64,000 bases of DNA. It comes from Pontiella sulfatireligans (GTDB taxonomy: Bacteria > Verrucomicrobiota > Kiritimatiellia > Kiritimatiellales > Pontiellaceae). The stretch is taken from assembly GCF_900890705.1 (NCBI RefSeq), contig NZ_CAAHFH010000003.1, positions 62,001 through 126,000 of the forward strand. Direction: 5' to 3'. The notes under the pieces are model-generated. The model made no database searches, had not been told where the DNA came from, and was given only the letters and a program-made list of their open reading frames with translations. This document shows, one piece after another, positions 41,546 to 50,216 of this stretch (the first letter of the stretch is position 1; each line of letters begins with the position of its first letter). Both the position numbers and the translations under genes were made by a program.

Positions 41546-43452
41546 CTCTGGCCGGGTGAAGCAGGCGTTCTCGCCGCTATGCCCTTTTCATCGAGCGCAC
41601 TTTCGCCGAGCTGGAAAAAGCGTTGCTCGAAATAACTTCGGAAGGTTTCTGGCAGGAAGATGTTTTCGAGCCGGTCTACCTTGAGATAATCCCGAGCAAG
41701 GGAGGCGGGCGACTGGACATAGGCAGGTTGCTTCTCGGGCACAAAGACGACGGTTGTTCCTTCGGGGAGCTTGCCCTCGCGGTTGCAGCGTCCGGCGGCC
41801 TGGGCAATGGAGTCAAGCCCGGCGAGGGCGCGATAAACCACGGGAAAGTCGAGATCAACCCCGGCTTCGACCAGCGAGGTGCTGACCACGCAGAATGGTT
41901 CTCCTTCGGATTTCAGCCGAGCCCGAATTTTCCCCAAGGTTTGGAAACGGTGTTCGGCGCACAGGTTGGTGGAGAGATGGATGGTCTGCTGTTCCGGCAA
42001 TAGTTTCGCCAACGTCCGGGCGTCCTCCTTTTTGTTGACGATGCAAAGGACGGATTGGCTTGCTGCACGGATGGCTTCGGCAACTGCTTCGTAGGCAACA
42101 GGGTTTAGATTGGAAAAGGTTTCCACCCCCACGCGCTTGAGGTCGTCCGTGAGCGAAGCAGGATTTTCGATGATCTCCACGACCGACTCGAAACCTTCCT
42201 TGAAGTTGAAATCAAACTGCTTGGTTTGGGTCAATACGGGCTGGGTTGCGGTACAGAGTACGGGCGTCACACCGTAGTGGCGGTGCAACTCGCGGATGGC
42301 GAATACCGATGGACGCAGAAAGCTTGGAGGCAGGCATTGGGCTTCGTCGAAGATGATGACACTGTCTGCCAGATTGTGCAGCTTGCGGCAACGGCTGGTT
42401 TTGCAGGCATATAGCGATTCGAAGAACTGTACGGCGGTGGTTACGACAATCGGCGCATCCCAGTTTTCGAAGGCCAACCGACTGCGCACGCTCTCCTTGC
42501 TTTCGTCATCGGTCGCCACGTTGCAGTGATGCTCCAGCACTGCCTTTCCAAACCCTTGAATTCCACGGAACACCCCGGCCGTTTGCTCGATGATACTGGT
42601 GTAGGGTATCACGTAAATGATGCGCCGTTTCCCATGATTAACGGCATGCCGCAGCGCAAACGCCAGCGAGGAAAGGGTCTTCCCCCCACCCGTTGGAACC
42701 GTCAGCGAAAAGACATCCGGTTCTTTTTCCGCTGCAACCCGGCACTGATCCAATACCTCTGCTCGGATTTGGTTTACTTTCGTTGGTTTAGCATCTTTGC
42801 ACATGCCATCCATATGCTTATCGAAAGCGGCGAGCAATTCGTCGAGTTTGGGATATTCTTCGTTCCGCAACTTTTCCCTGCCCTTATCCATGAAGGCTTC
42901 GGTGTCGAGAAAGTCGGCATCGACCACACAGGAAAACAACATGCGGATGAAGAAGGAGACATCGGCACCATTTTGCAACGGTTTCGGTGGCTCAGGTTCG
43001 GACTGGTTCTTTATTCCCTCCGGCACTTTTTTAATAATCACGTCCGACTCGTCAGGCGTGCGCATTTTCGGTTCAAGCGCTCTTGCGCCCGTTTGATCCG
43101 AACCATAATCAGCCAGCCCGGCGTGATGCCCCATGATCAACCAACAGAAGACGCGATCCATGCCCCGCGTCATTTTCTGTTGCGCCAAATGCCCGCCCGC
43201 CTGCGAATGGATCGGCTTTCCGGGTTTGGTTTCCAAATGGCATTCAATGCCGTTGGCTTCATAAAGCATTTTCTGGAACTCGTTGGAATATTTTCCAAGG
43301 TCGTGCCAGAGGCCCGCGAGCCGCGCCCACTCCTCCCCGCCGAAGGGTTCGGCAAATTCCGCCGCCAGTTTGGCGACGCTCTCTAAATGCTCTTCGAGCG
43401 GTTGCCAGTCTGCTGGCGGCGCTCCTTCCTTGCTGTGGGCATAGTACGGCAT
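41542..43452 (-). CDS. cas3: CRISPR-associated nuclease/helicase Cas3 (type I-C), C-terminally truncated
   Basis: 636 residues. HD nuclease: LWHDLGKYS (HD at 50-51), IMGHHAG. Helicase: Walker A PTGGGKT (253-259), DEAQ box (369-372), TATQP, STSLVEAGVDLDF (motif V) and QAAGRCNREG (motif VI, 551-560). Type I-C Cas3 usually continues about 120 residues after the segment ...ALDEKGI (here 619-625) into a C-terminal domain with a ...FRxI... core. Instead, this one reads AARTPASPGQR and stops; these 11 residues are the cas5c N-terminal DNA read in a shifted frame. First gene of the cas operon; promoter expected in 43453-43600. Confidence 0.9.
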   Translation of the reverse strand: MPYYAHSKEGAPPADWQPLEEHLESVAKLAAEFAEPFGGEEWARLAGLWHDLGKYSNEFQKMLYEANGIECHLETKPGKPIHSQAGGHLAQQKMTRGMDRVFCWLIMGHHAGLADYGSDQTGARALEPKMRTPDESDVIIKKVPEGIKNQSEPEPPKPLQNGADVSFFIRMLFSCVVDADFLDTEAFMDKGREKLRNEEYPKLDELLAAFDKHMDGMCKDAKPTKVNQIRAEVLDQCRVAAEKEPDVFSLTVPTGGGKTLSSLAFALRHAVNHGKRRIIYVIPYTSIIEQTAGVFRGIQGFGKAVLEHHCNVATDDESKESVRSRLAFENWDAPIVVTTAVQFFESLYACKTSRCRKLHNLADSVIIFDEAQCLPPSFLRPSVFAIRELHRHYGVTPVLCTATQPVLTQTKQFDFNFKEGFESVVEIIENPASLTDDLKRVGVETFSNLNPVAYEAVAEAIRAASQSVLCIVNKKEDARTLAKLLPEQQTIHLSTNLCAEHRFQTLGKIRARLKSEGEPFCVVSTSLVEAGVDLDFPVVYRALAGLDSIAQAAGRCNREGKLPEGTTVVFVPEKQPAYVQSPASLARDYLKVDRLENIFLPETFRSYFEQRFFQLGESALDEKGIAARTPASPGQR

Positions 43453-43600
43453 AAGACATCCATCTTAAACGCTTGATTCTATCTGTCCATAATTTTGCTT
43501 CTTATTTCGTCTTTGCAAATACATGATAAGTGCTCTCATGATTCGCAATACCCTCAGGTTTGTGCCAAGATCTGCCTTCGATTGACTAAAAGGAGACGAC

Positions 43601-43891
43601 ATGCCCTGCTACGAAGAAAAAGACGGTTGCATTATTCTGAACGTGCGGGTGGTGCCGCGCGCTTCGAAGGACGGCATTGCCGGCCTGCTGGGCGACGCGC
43701 TGAAGGTGCGCATCCAGGCGCCGCCGGTCGATGGCAAGGCCAATGCCTATTTGGTTAAGTTTTTTTCCAAGCATTGGAAGGTTTCGCGCGCAAGCATCGA
43801 GATCCTTTCCGGCGAAACCGGACGGAATAAACGACTGAAGTTTTCAAGCCCCTCCGACAAAATGCGGGCGGCGTTGAACGCACTGACCTGA
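43601..43891 (+). CDS. DUF167/YggU-family protein
   Basis: 96 residues, start preceded by AAAAGGAGACGAC. Family pattern: VRVVPRASKDGIAGLLGDAL, then VRIQAPPVDGKANAYLVKFF and ILSGETGRNKRLKF. A small, widely conserved cytoplasmic protein; the biochemical role is not known. Divergent from the cas operon (149 bp apart). Confidence 0.92.
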   Translation: MPCYEEKDGCIILNVRVVPRASKDGIAGLLGDALKVRIQAPPVDGKANAYLVKFFSKHWKVSRASIEILSGETGRNKRLKFSSPSDKMRAALNALT

Positions 43892-43903
43892 GTCTATACG
43901 AAG

Positions 43904-43946
43904 TGGCAGAACAACTTTAACCCCGTCGGGGAAAACCATTCTGCCA
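43904..43946. repeat. 'tggcagaa' hairpin between convergent genes
   Basis: An imperfect palindrome starting TGGCAGAACAACTTTAACCC and ending GGGGAAAACCATTCTGCCA, between two genes that converge. It may end transcription from both sides. A related sequence is at 60488-60549. Confidence 0.65.
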
Positions 43947-43985
43947 TTCATGCATTCAGCCTTAACAATCAGCAGATCAAGATGA

Positions 43986-46295
43986 TCACCTAACCGATAC
44001 GGTTTCCGTACCGTACACCCATTGTCCGCTGCGCAGTTTAACTGCAATGATGCATTCAACATTGCCGCGACCTTCTATCGCTCCCATTAGCGCAGTACAA
44101 TCAAACCGGCTCTCCAGCCGAACCGACCGGCTAAACCACCGGCTGGTTCTGAGCTTCATGCGTTTGGCGACAGCGCCGCCCGGCATCAACACCATGGGTT
44201 CATTCAGGTCGCTCTGCACCATACCCAGCCCTGTCAGCTCCAACCGACCGGTCAACGTTCGCCGGCTCCTGCGCCGACTCAAATAATGCGGACGTAATGA
44301 TGCTCTTGCCTCCAGCGCTGCGACCACCGTCACGGCGCACGAGTCCGGCTCCGAATCATCGTAACCGTCATTGACGACCAGCTTGATGGCGTTCTCTCCA
44401 ACCGGCAGTTGCACATTTGCCACGGCCCCTGTTGCGATCAGTTCATCCGCGACGTTATACCAGAAATATTCCAAGGCATTCCCATCGTCGTCATACGACC
44501 CTGTTCCGTCCAGCAGCACCGGCGCATATCCATCGATCCAAGCATAAACCGCCTGGTTTGTTCCGGCATCGGATACCGGCGGAATGTTCAAGACAATCAC
44601 CTCTTGATCTTGGGTCGATGTGTTGCCGTCTATATCGTAATAGGCCCATGTCACCGTATATGTTCCCGGGTTGGTTATAATAACTGTAACAGGATCCCCA
44701 TATGCCAAAATAGGATCCCCGGATTTCACAACAGGAATTCCCTCTAGTTGGTATATTTCACCAGCCGTATTATCAGTCGCGGTTGGAACCGTCAACGCGA
44801 AGGAGCATCGTCCATTGGTCGGAGAAAGATCTGCAACATCAGGAACTGGGCAGCCTCGGAGCAGTTCCATTCTGTCCCAAGCAGCACCTGCTTTCTCCCA
44901 ATAATGCCCCCCATATAGAGACTTAATTACTGGCTGATCCGCAGGTTCGATTTTCCACTTACTCTTTCCCTCTCTTACCCTGAGCCCTCCCGGATCATTC
45001 GCAGAGTCATATGATACGAACTCATCAGTGGTTTGATTAAGATAAAAAACTGCTATATCCTTATACCCGTCTTCATCAAAATGATACGGCCACCTAAACA
45101 TCAACCTTTCATACAGATGATGTCCTTCGAATCCAACCAAGCTTCCATCGTATAATATTTCGAAACCCCGCTCATGGTAATGATCATGCTCACCTCCAAA
45201 GCCGTCATACATCGAATATCTAAGATCATCAAAAGTTTGAAGCTGGATCCTGTAATAGCCGGAAGCAGGATAGTTGTTCATTTCCTGAATATAATTTGCG
45301 AATGCTTGCTTTGGATTAAGTTCACCGAACGCACTCTTTAACGAAACCGAGCCCCATTCAGGCGAGGTCAATAACCGTTCAGCCATCATCCGGCATGCAT
45401 TATAAACATTTCTCAAGCGGTCATCGGGCTCATCTGTGCCCTTTCCCGGATGACCGTCTGCATCAGGGTTTCCGACCAGCGTTTCATGGCTGCCTCGAAG
45501 AGAATACAGCATATGCCTTTGAATCTCCGTGCTAATCTGAGGCAACATAGGTTCGAATCGGACAGTCCTTTCATCCTCAGCATAAAGCCCCACATATTGA
45601 TTGACCTCGTTGCTTACACTAAAATCTAAATCAAAACCTTTAGAAACCAATCCATCGACGCCATTCCCAGTATTGACTCCTGGGACCGGGTCAATGGCTA
45701 GAATGTTTATTTTAACCGGCCGTGGATAGCGTTTCAGCACACCCGCCAACTGCATGGCCGATATACCCCCTCGGCTAAACCCAATCAGGTTGACTATAAG
45801 GTCTCCACTTCCAGCATTCTGTTCAAACTCCCAAAACGCCTTACCTGCCTCGCTTTTGGGAATATCATAATTCCTACAACCCCGCGACGTTTGAAAAGGC
45901 AATGCCTCACAACCTACATCTTTGAACCAATTAACAACCCAAATTGTATTGGGGCACGATTCGATCTTATCCCCATCGTAATGTATCCCAATGCCGTCAA
46001 TAAAAGCTTTGTACTTAGGCCCGGATTCTGGGGGAATTTCTGCTTTAAACCACCAGTCCAAACCTGCTCCAACAAGCCCGCTGCTTATTTCAACCGGAGT
46101 TGAATTATCATCGCTATAAAGCTTCGAAAGCAGTTCAGAATAACCTTCGCCATAGTCATCAAAGCTGCTGTTTTCATGCATCGTTGTTCCGGCAAAATAG
46201 ATGGTCAACACCTTCTCTCCCTCTGCATATGCACCGGACACCACAATCAATAGGCTCAGCAGAACCATGGTGGTGAACATTTTTATCGCTTTCAT
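43986..46295 (-). CDS. Secreted alpha/beta hydrolase (DUF2235/Tle1-like) with HYR and PKD-like modules
   Basis: 769 residues from ATG 46295 (AAGGGAG upstream; the in-frame ATG at 46382 would put 29 residues before the signal peptide). Signal peptide (MVLLSLLIVVSGAYA). Residues about 25-400: alpha/beta hydrolase with nucleophile elbow GFSRG (NLIGFSRGGISAMQL) and FAGTT, as in the DUF2235 family that includes type VI lipase effectors. About 500-690: an HYR-like Ig domain (FALTVPTATDNTAGE) and a PKD-like domain (LLDGTGSYDDDGNALEYFW). The last about 100 residues are basic beta sequence. Possibly a secreted lipase or esterase. No T6SS genes are nearby. Function inferred. Confidence 0.72.
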   Translation of the reverse strand: MKAIKMFTTMVLLSLLIVVSGAYAEGEKVLTIYFAGTTMHENSSFDDYGEGYSELLSKLYSDDNSTPVEISSGLVGAGLDWWFKAEIPPESGPKYKAFIDGIGIHYDGDKIESCPNTIWVVNWFKDVGCEALPFQTSRGCRNYDIPKSEAGKAFWEFEQNAGSGDLIVNLIGFSRGGISAMQLAGVLKRYPRPVKINILAIDPVPGVNTGNGVDGLVSKGFDLDFSVSNEVNQYVGLYAEDERTVRFEPMLPQISTEIQRHMLYSLRGSHETLVGNPDADGHPGKGTDEPDDRLRNVYNACRMMAERLLTSPEWGSVSLKSAFGELNPKQAFANYIQEMNNYPASGYYRIQLQTFDDLRYSMYDGFGGEHDHYHERGFEILYDGSLVGFEGHHLYERLMFRWPYHFDEDGYKDIAVFYLNQTTDEFVSYDSANDPGGLRVREGKSKWKIEPADQPVIKSLYGGHYWEKAGAAWDRMELLRGCPVPDVADLSPTNGRCSFALTVPTATDNTAGEIYQLEGIPVVKSGDPILAYGDPVTVIITNPGTYTVTWAYYDIDGNTSTQDQEVIVLNIPPVSDAGTNQAVYAWIDGYAPVLLDGTGSYDDDGNALEYFWYNVADELIATGAVANVQLPVGENAIKLVVNDGYDDSEPDSCAVTVVAALEARASLRPHYLSRRRSRRTLTGRLELTGLGMVQSDLNEPMVLMPGGAVAKRMKLRTSRWFSRSVRLESRFDCTALMGAIEGRGNVECIIAVKLRSGQWVYGTETVSVR

Positions 46296-46833
46296 TCTCT
46301 TGTCTCCCTTCAAATTAATAAATTTAGTGAGTTCATATTCGAATTGTGTGGATGCTCGCGCTAGGGCCACTTTCTTTCCCATTGGTGCGCCGCTCCTGCA
46401 GGGATAAATTTAAAGAAGCACTTCGGGGGCAGGGACAAGGACTGGGCATCTGCAACAATGAGGTGGTGCACTGCAAGGCGCATTGTCATGGTATTTGCTG
46501 CACTCATAACTTTCTCCCGTTCAATGGGATTACGAGCTATGACGGGTGGCTATTTTTACGAATTCGAACAACCCGTAATAACTCTTCCCTAGGAAGGAAA
46601 TCTACGCCTCGGCGGCACCAAGTCAACAAATCTTTTTTGTTATATATCTAAGTTTTAACTGTAATATTTTATTTAGGCATCCAAATACCCAAATATAATT
46701 CTTTTATTCTTACGCATATCAAGCAAACTATAAGAGAGAAGTGTGATTCAGGACTCAACCGACTTCCTACGGCCTGTCGAAATACGGGCGATGCTGTTGA
46801 CATTAAACGACGGATAGGACATCAATTCGGGAC
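46296..46833. other. Intergenic region between hydrolase and zinc transporter
   Basis: About 540 bases. It should carry the promoters for the leftward hydrolase and the rightward znuABC genes. The part 46630-46740 is strongly AT-rich. A short open frame at 46346-46651 lacks any recognisable feature and is not called. No Zur box can be named with confidence. Confidence 0.5.
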
Positions 46834-47712
46834 ATGAAAGGTACTATATACATTTTAGCGGCGCTGCTCCTGTTCGGATGCGCGGAAAAAAAGGATGAAC
46901 CCAAGAGCGGAAAACCGTCGGTATTCGTCAGCATTCCCCCACAGGCGGGCCTGGCCAAAGCCGTTGCAGGCGACCTCTTTGGAGTCTCCACGCTGGTTGG
47001 CGAGGGGCAGTCGCCCCATGCCTACGAGCCGACTGCCCGGCAGCTCGCCAAGCTGGGCGAAGCCGACGCGCTGTTCACCATTGGGGTTCCGTTTGAAACG
47101 GCGCTGCTCAAGAAGATTGTTCCGCTCTACCCCGATCTTCCAATCGTTGGAACGGAGGATCAAATCAGGCTGCGCGACCTGCCGCACGCCCATCATGGCG
47201 AGGCGTGCACCCACGACCATGGTGCGAAGGATCCGCATGTATGGCTCAATCCGCTCAACGCGCTGGCCGTTGCGGAATCCATGTACCAAACCCTGGAAAA
47301 AATTGATCCCAGCAACTCCGCCGCCTACCGCAGCAACTTTAAGGCGCTCAGCACCGAGCTCGAAAACCTGGATGCGGAGATCCGCGCCATGCTGAAGCCG
47401 CACCAAGGCGCGCGCTTTTATGTCTTCCATCCGTCGTTCGGCTACTTTGCCGATGCGTACGGCCTGCAGCAGGTGCCGATCGAGCTCGACGGCAAGTCGC
47501 CCTCCCCGCGCCAGCTGGCCACGCTGATTGAACAAGCTCAGGAGGACGGCGTGAAGGTGGTGTTTGTGCAGAAGCAGTTTCCGGCCGGCAGCGCCAAGGC
47601 GGTGGCCGACGCCATCGGCGGCCGCGTCGTCCAGCTCGATCCACTGGCCGAAGATGTTGTTGCCAACCTGCGGAAAATCGCCGAAAGTATTGTCCAAGCA
47701 TTGGAACAATAA
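46834..47712 (+). CDS. znuA: Zinc ABC transporter substrate-binding lipoprotein
   Basis: 292 residues of cluster A-I. Lipobox LLLFGCAEKK. Typical segments: FVSIPPQAGLAKAVAGD, GQSPHAYEPTARQLAKLGEA (His ligand), the His-rich loop HAHHGEACTHDHG, DPHVWLNPLNA (His ligand), and FYVFHPSFGYFADAYGL (His ligand). The His-rich loop favours zinc over manganese. It captures Zn(II) outside the cytoplasmic membrane and hands it to ZnuB. Stop and next start overlap (TAATG), so znuA-znuC-znuB form one operon. Confidence 0.92.
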   Translation: MKGTIYILAALLLFGCAEKKDEPKSGKPSVFVSIPPQAGLAKAVAGDLFGVSTLVGEGQSPHAYEPTARQLAKLGEADALFTIGVPFETALLKKIVPLYPDLPIVGTEDQIRLRDLPHAHHGEACTHDHGAKDPHVWLNPLNALAVAESMYQTLEKIDPSNSAAYRSNFKALSTELENLDAEIRAMLKPHQGARFYVFHPSFGYFADAYGLQQVPIELDGKSPSPRQLATLIEQAQEDGVKVVFVQKQFPAGSAKAVADAIGGRVVQLDPLAEDVVANLRKIAESIVQALEQ

Positions 47713-48455
47713 TGGCCAACCCTCCCATCCAAATTAAAAACCTCGATTTTGCCTACGGCCCCGTTACCGTATTGGAGGATGCTTGCCTGACGATTGCCGA
47801 CAAGGAGTTCATCTGCATGGTGGGCCCCAACGGCGGAGGCAAGACCACGCTTCTTAAGGTAATGCTCGGACTGCTGGAACCGCAGAAGGGAACCGTGTCG
47901 GTCTTCGGGCAGGCTCCAACCCTTGGCCGAAAATGGATCGGCTATCTGCCGCAATACGCCAGCCTTGACCCCAGTTTCCCGGTCACCGCCCTCGATACGG
48001 TCCTGATGGGCCGGCTGGGAAAAACGCGGAGCCTGGGCTTTTACTCCAAAGCCGACCACGAAGCCGCACGAGCCATGCTGGCCCGCGTCGGGCTCGAAAA
48101 AATCGAGAAGCGCCCGCTGGCCGCGCTCTCCGGCGGGCAGCGCCAACGGGTGCTGATTGCCCGCGCATTGGTTTCCGAGCCGAAGCTGCTGCTGCTCGAC
48201 GAGCCGACGTCGAGCCTCGATGACTATGTGGAAAAGGAACTTTATGAGCTGCTGCAGGAGCTCAACAAAGACCTCACCGTCATTGTGGTTTCCCACGACA
48301 TCGCCTTTGTCTCAAGCTATGTGGAAAGAGTCGTCTGCGTGAACAAGCAGGTGCATGTGCATCCCACCAGCGAGATCGGCGAAAACATTATTCACGACAT
48401 GTACGGCGAACACGTCCACATGGTCCGCCACGACCAGGAGCAACGCCATGGGTGA
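47712..48455 (+). CDS. znuC: Zinc ABC transporter ATP-binding protein
   Basis: 247 residues. Walker A GPNGGGKTT, Q-loop GYLPQYASLD, signature LSGGQRQRV, Walker B LLLLDEPTSSLDD, H-loop VSHDI. The pattern is that of the metal-ion (ZnuC/MntB) subfamily, including MVGPNGGGK and the C-terminal His-containing tail (YGEHVHMVRHDQEQRHG). The His-rich tail suggests zinc. Overlaps znuA by one base and znuB by eight. Confidence 0.93.
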   Translation: MANPPIQIKNLDFAYGPVTVLEDACLTIADKEFICMVGPNGGGKTTLLKVMLGLLEPQKGTVSVFGQAPTLGRKWIGYLPQYASLDPSFPVTALDTVLMGRLGKTRSLGFYSKADHEAARAMLARVGLEKIEKRPLAALSGGQRQRVLIARALVSEPKLLLLDEPTSSLDDYVEKELYELLQELNKDLTVIVVSHDIAFVSSYVERVVCVNKQVHVHPTSEIGENIIHDMYGEHVHMVRHDQEQRHG

Positions 48456-49278
48456 GTTTTTCCAGGCCCTGCTCCATCACAGCTTTTTGCAGCATGCCCT
48501 GCTCGCCGGACTGCTCGCCAGCGTTTCGTGCGGCATTGTCGGCACCTATGTCGTCACCCGCCGCATCACCTATCTGGCCGGCGGGATTGCCCACTGCGTG
48601 CTCGGCGGCATGGGTTTTGCGCGCTACATGCAGGTGGTCCACGGCTGGTCGTTCCTGACGCCCATGCTCGGCGCCCTGCTGGCCGCGCTGGCCGCCGCCT
48701 TCATCATCGGCTGGGTCAACATCAAGGCCAAGGAGCGGATCGACACGGTGATCAGCGCCTTCTGGGGCATGGGCATGGCGGTCGGCATTCTGTTCATTTC
48801 CAAGACGCCGGGCTACGGCGAGGATCTGATGTCCTACCTGTTCGGCAACATTCTGCTCGTCACGCAGCGCGACCTGCAGCTGATCGTCGGCCTCGACGTT
48901 CTTATTGCCGGAACGGCGCTGCTGTTCCACAAGCAGTTTGTGGCCGTCTGCTTCGACGAAGAGTTTGCCCGGCTGCGCGGCATCAACACCCAGTTTTTCT
49001 ATTTCCTGATGCTGGCGCTCACCGCCCTCACGGTGGTGCTGCTCGTGTCCATCGTTGGGATCGTGATGGTGATTGTCCTGCTGACGCTCCCGGCCGCCAT
49101 TGCAGGCCGCTTCTGCCTGCGCATGGGCTCGATGATGGCGCTGGCGGCGGGAATCTGCGCGGTCTTAACCTCCGCCGGCCTAGCCGTCAGCTACCAGCCC
49201 GACCTGCCCGCCGGCGCCACCATCATTATTTTGGCCGGCGTCACATATCTTGCATCCTTGGCGTTCAATAAGCGCTAG
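48448..49278 (+). CDS. znuB: Zinc ABC transporter permease
   Basis: 276 residues, ABC-3 family permease. Start at ATG 48448 (MGEFFQALLHHSFLQHALLA); upstream codons read as a frame shadow of znuC. Eight or so hydrophobic segments; characteristic VTRRITYLAGGIAHCVLGG with the metal-pathway His, and DEEFARLRGI, which contacts the ATPase. Overlap with znuC shows translational coupling. Confidence 0.92.
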   Translation: MGEFFQALLHHSFLQHALLAGLLASVSCGIVGTYVVTRRITYLAGGIAHCVLGGMGFARYMQVVHGWSFLTPMLGALLAALAAAFIIGWVNIKAKERIDTVISAFWGMGMAVGILFISKTPGYGEDLMSYLFGNILLVTQRDLQLIVGLDVLIAGTALLFHKQFVAVCFDEEFARLRGINTQFFYFLMLALTALTVVLLVSIVGIVMVIVLLTLPAAIAGRFCLRMGSMMALAAGICAVLTSAGLAVSYQPDLPAGATIIILAGVTYLASLAFNKR

Positions 49279-49399
49279 TTTCTCGTTTATAAGAACCCCT
49301 GGACGGCTTCGAATTTACGCGGCACAGTAAATACACTCTCTCAGCACTTATTTATGCCTGTCCACGCTACATGGCACGTCCCCTGCTAATACATTCAGC

Positions 49400-49732
49400 A
49401 TGAATAAACGAGTGCTGAACCTAATTGATATGGATGTGGGATTATTCGTCAGCTATGAGCTAACCGCCGAATCGCTGAACACGAAACTTTTCCGCATCTT
49501 TACCCTGAACCGGATTCCGTTGAAAAAGGTGATGGATTTGCGCGAAGCCGCAGATGAGGATGTCACCAAGCTCAACCGGCTTAATTGGTTCAACTTCATA
49601 CCGTCGCGCCGGACGCTCTGCCCCGTCTACACCCTGCAAGCCACCGAAACCTCACCGCGCATTTTCATGCGTCTGGAACAAGGCTCCCACATCGACCTAA
49701 AAAACAAGCTCGGTACGATGCATCATGCCTAG
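49400..49732 (+). CDS. Unknown small protein A, tandem paralogue of the next gene
   Basis: 110 residues, not recognised. It aligns along nearly its whole length with the next gene: SYEL, then (K/R)LFxxF, a Leu-rich central stretch, F(I/M)P(S/H)RRT, PVYxLQ, and a closing R(I/L)F(M/L)(R/K)L..GxHxxL. The middle contains FTLNRIPLKKVMDLREA. No signal peptide or membrane helix. It overlaps the next gene by 8 bp, so the two are made together. Not part of the zinc operon by sequence (120-bp gap). Confidence 0.75.
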   Translation: MNKRVLNLIDMDVGLFVSYELTAESLNTKLFRIFTLNRIPLKKVMDLREAADEDVTKLNRLNWFNFIPSRRTLCPVYTLQATETSPRIFMRLEQGSHIDLKNKLGTMHHA

Positions 49733-50084
49733 GGCCATCGGAAAAACGAATCTCAGCTCGGCCGGCCTCGGCTCCATCTTCTCTTACGAATTATGCGGCG
49801 ACCAAATCGTTAGCCGTCTGTTCGGCCTCTTTCCCGTCCGGTCCATCAATTTGGCGGCGGTCTGCTATTTGCGCCTCGCCACGCGCTCCGAAGTATCGCC
49901 CGTCTACTTTTTGACGAGCTGGATGCAGTTCATGCCCCACCGCCGCACCATCAACCCGGTCTATGTGCTCCAAACCCGCAAAGGACACCGCCTCTTCCTA
50001 AAGCTTCAAGGCGACGCGCACTTCAAGCTCCGCCAAGCCATTGGCCGCTTCCAAGCCAACGGCAAGCATCGCATGGCCGCCTAG
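49725..50084 (+). CDS. Unknown small protein B, tandem paralogue of the previous gene
   Basis: 119 residues. Paralogue of the preceding gene: IFSYEL, RLFGLFPVRSINLAAVCYL, FMPHRRTINPVYVLQT, and RLFLKLQGDAHFKLRQAIG. Its basic character and the repeated beta/Leu pattern suggest a small alpha/beta domain, possibly binding nucleic acid or a partner protein, but I know no family that fits. ATG at 49725 lies inside the end of the previous gene. Confidence 0.75.
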   Translation: MPRAIGKTNLSSAGLGSIFSYELCGDQIVSRLFGLFPVRSINLAAVCYLRLATRSEVSPVYFLTSWMQFMPHRRTINPVYVLQTRKGHRLFLKLQGDAHFKLRQAIGRFQANGKHRMAA

Positions 50085-50093
50085 CCCAGCCAC

Positions 50094-50122
50094 AAAAAAA
50101 CCGCCCGGGTATAAACGGACGG
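50094..50122 (-). terminator. Terminator downstream of aspS
   Basis: On the minus strand CCGTCCG pairs with CGGGCGG (one U-G wobble), flanked by AAA/TTT, and is followed by seven T. It lies about 95 bases past the aspS stop; two further GC-rich hairpins lie between. Confidence 0.7.
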
Positions 50123-50216
50123 TTTGCGCGTAGCGCTTTCGAGTGCGCCGACACCGTCGGCGCTTCCCCTTGCGCAGAGAAGCGGAGACGCGGTCTCCGC
50201 TCTCCAGAACTTTTCT

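Noticed and set aside
43453..43600. Promoter of the cas operon
   Set aside because: Several weak TTG-type and AT-rich boxes exist, but none has good spacing and sequence together, so no site is called.
46346..46651. Open frame of about 100 codons upstream of znuA
   Set aside because: It overlaps the start region of the hydrolase gene on the other strand, has odd composition and no recognisable features.
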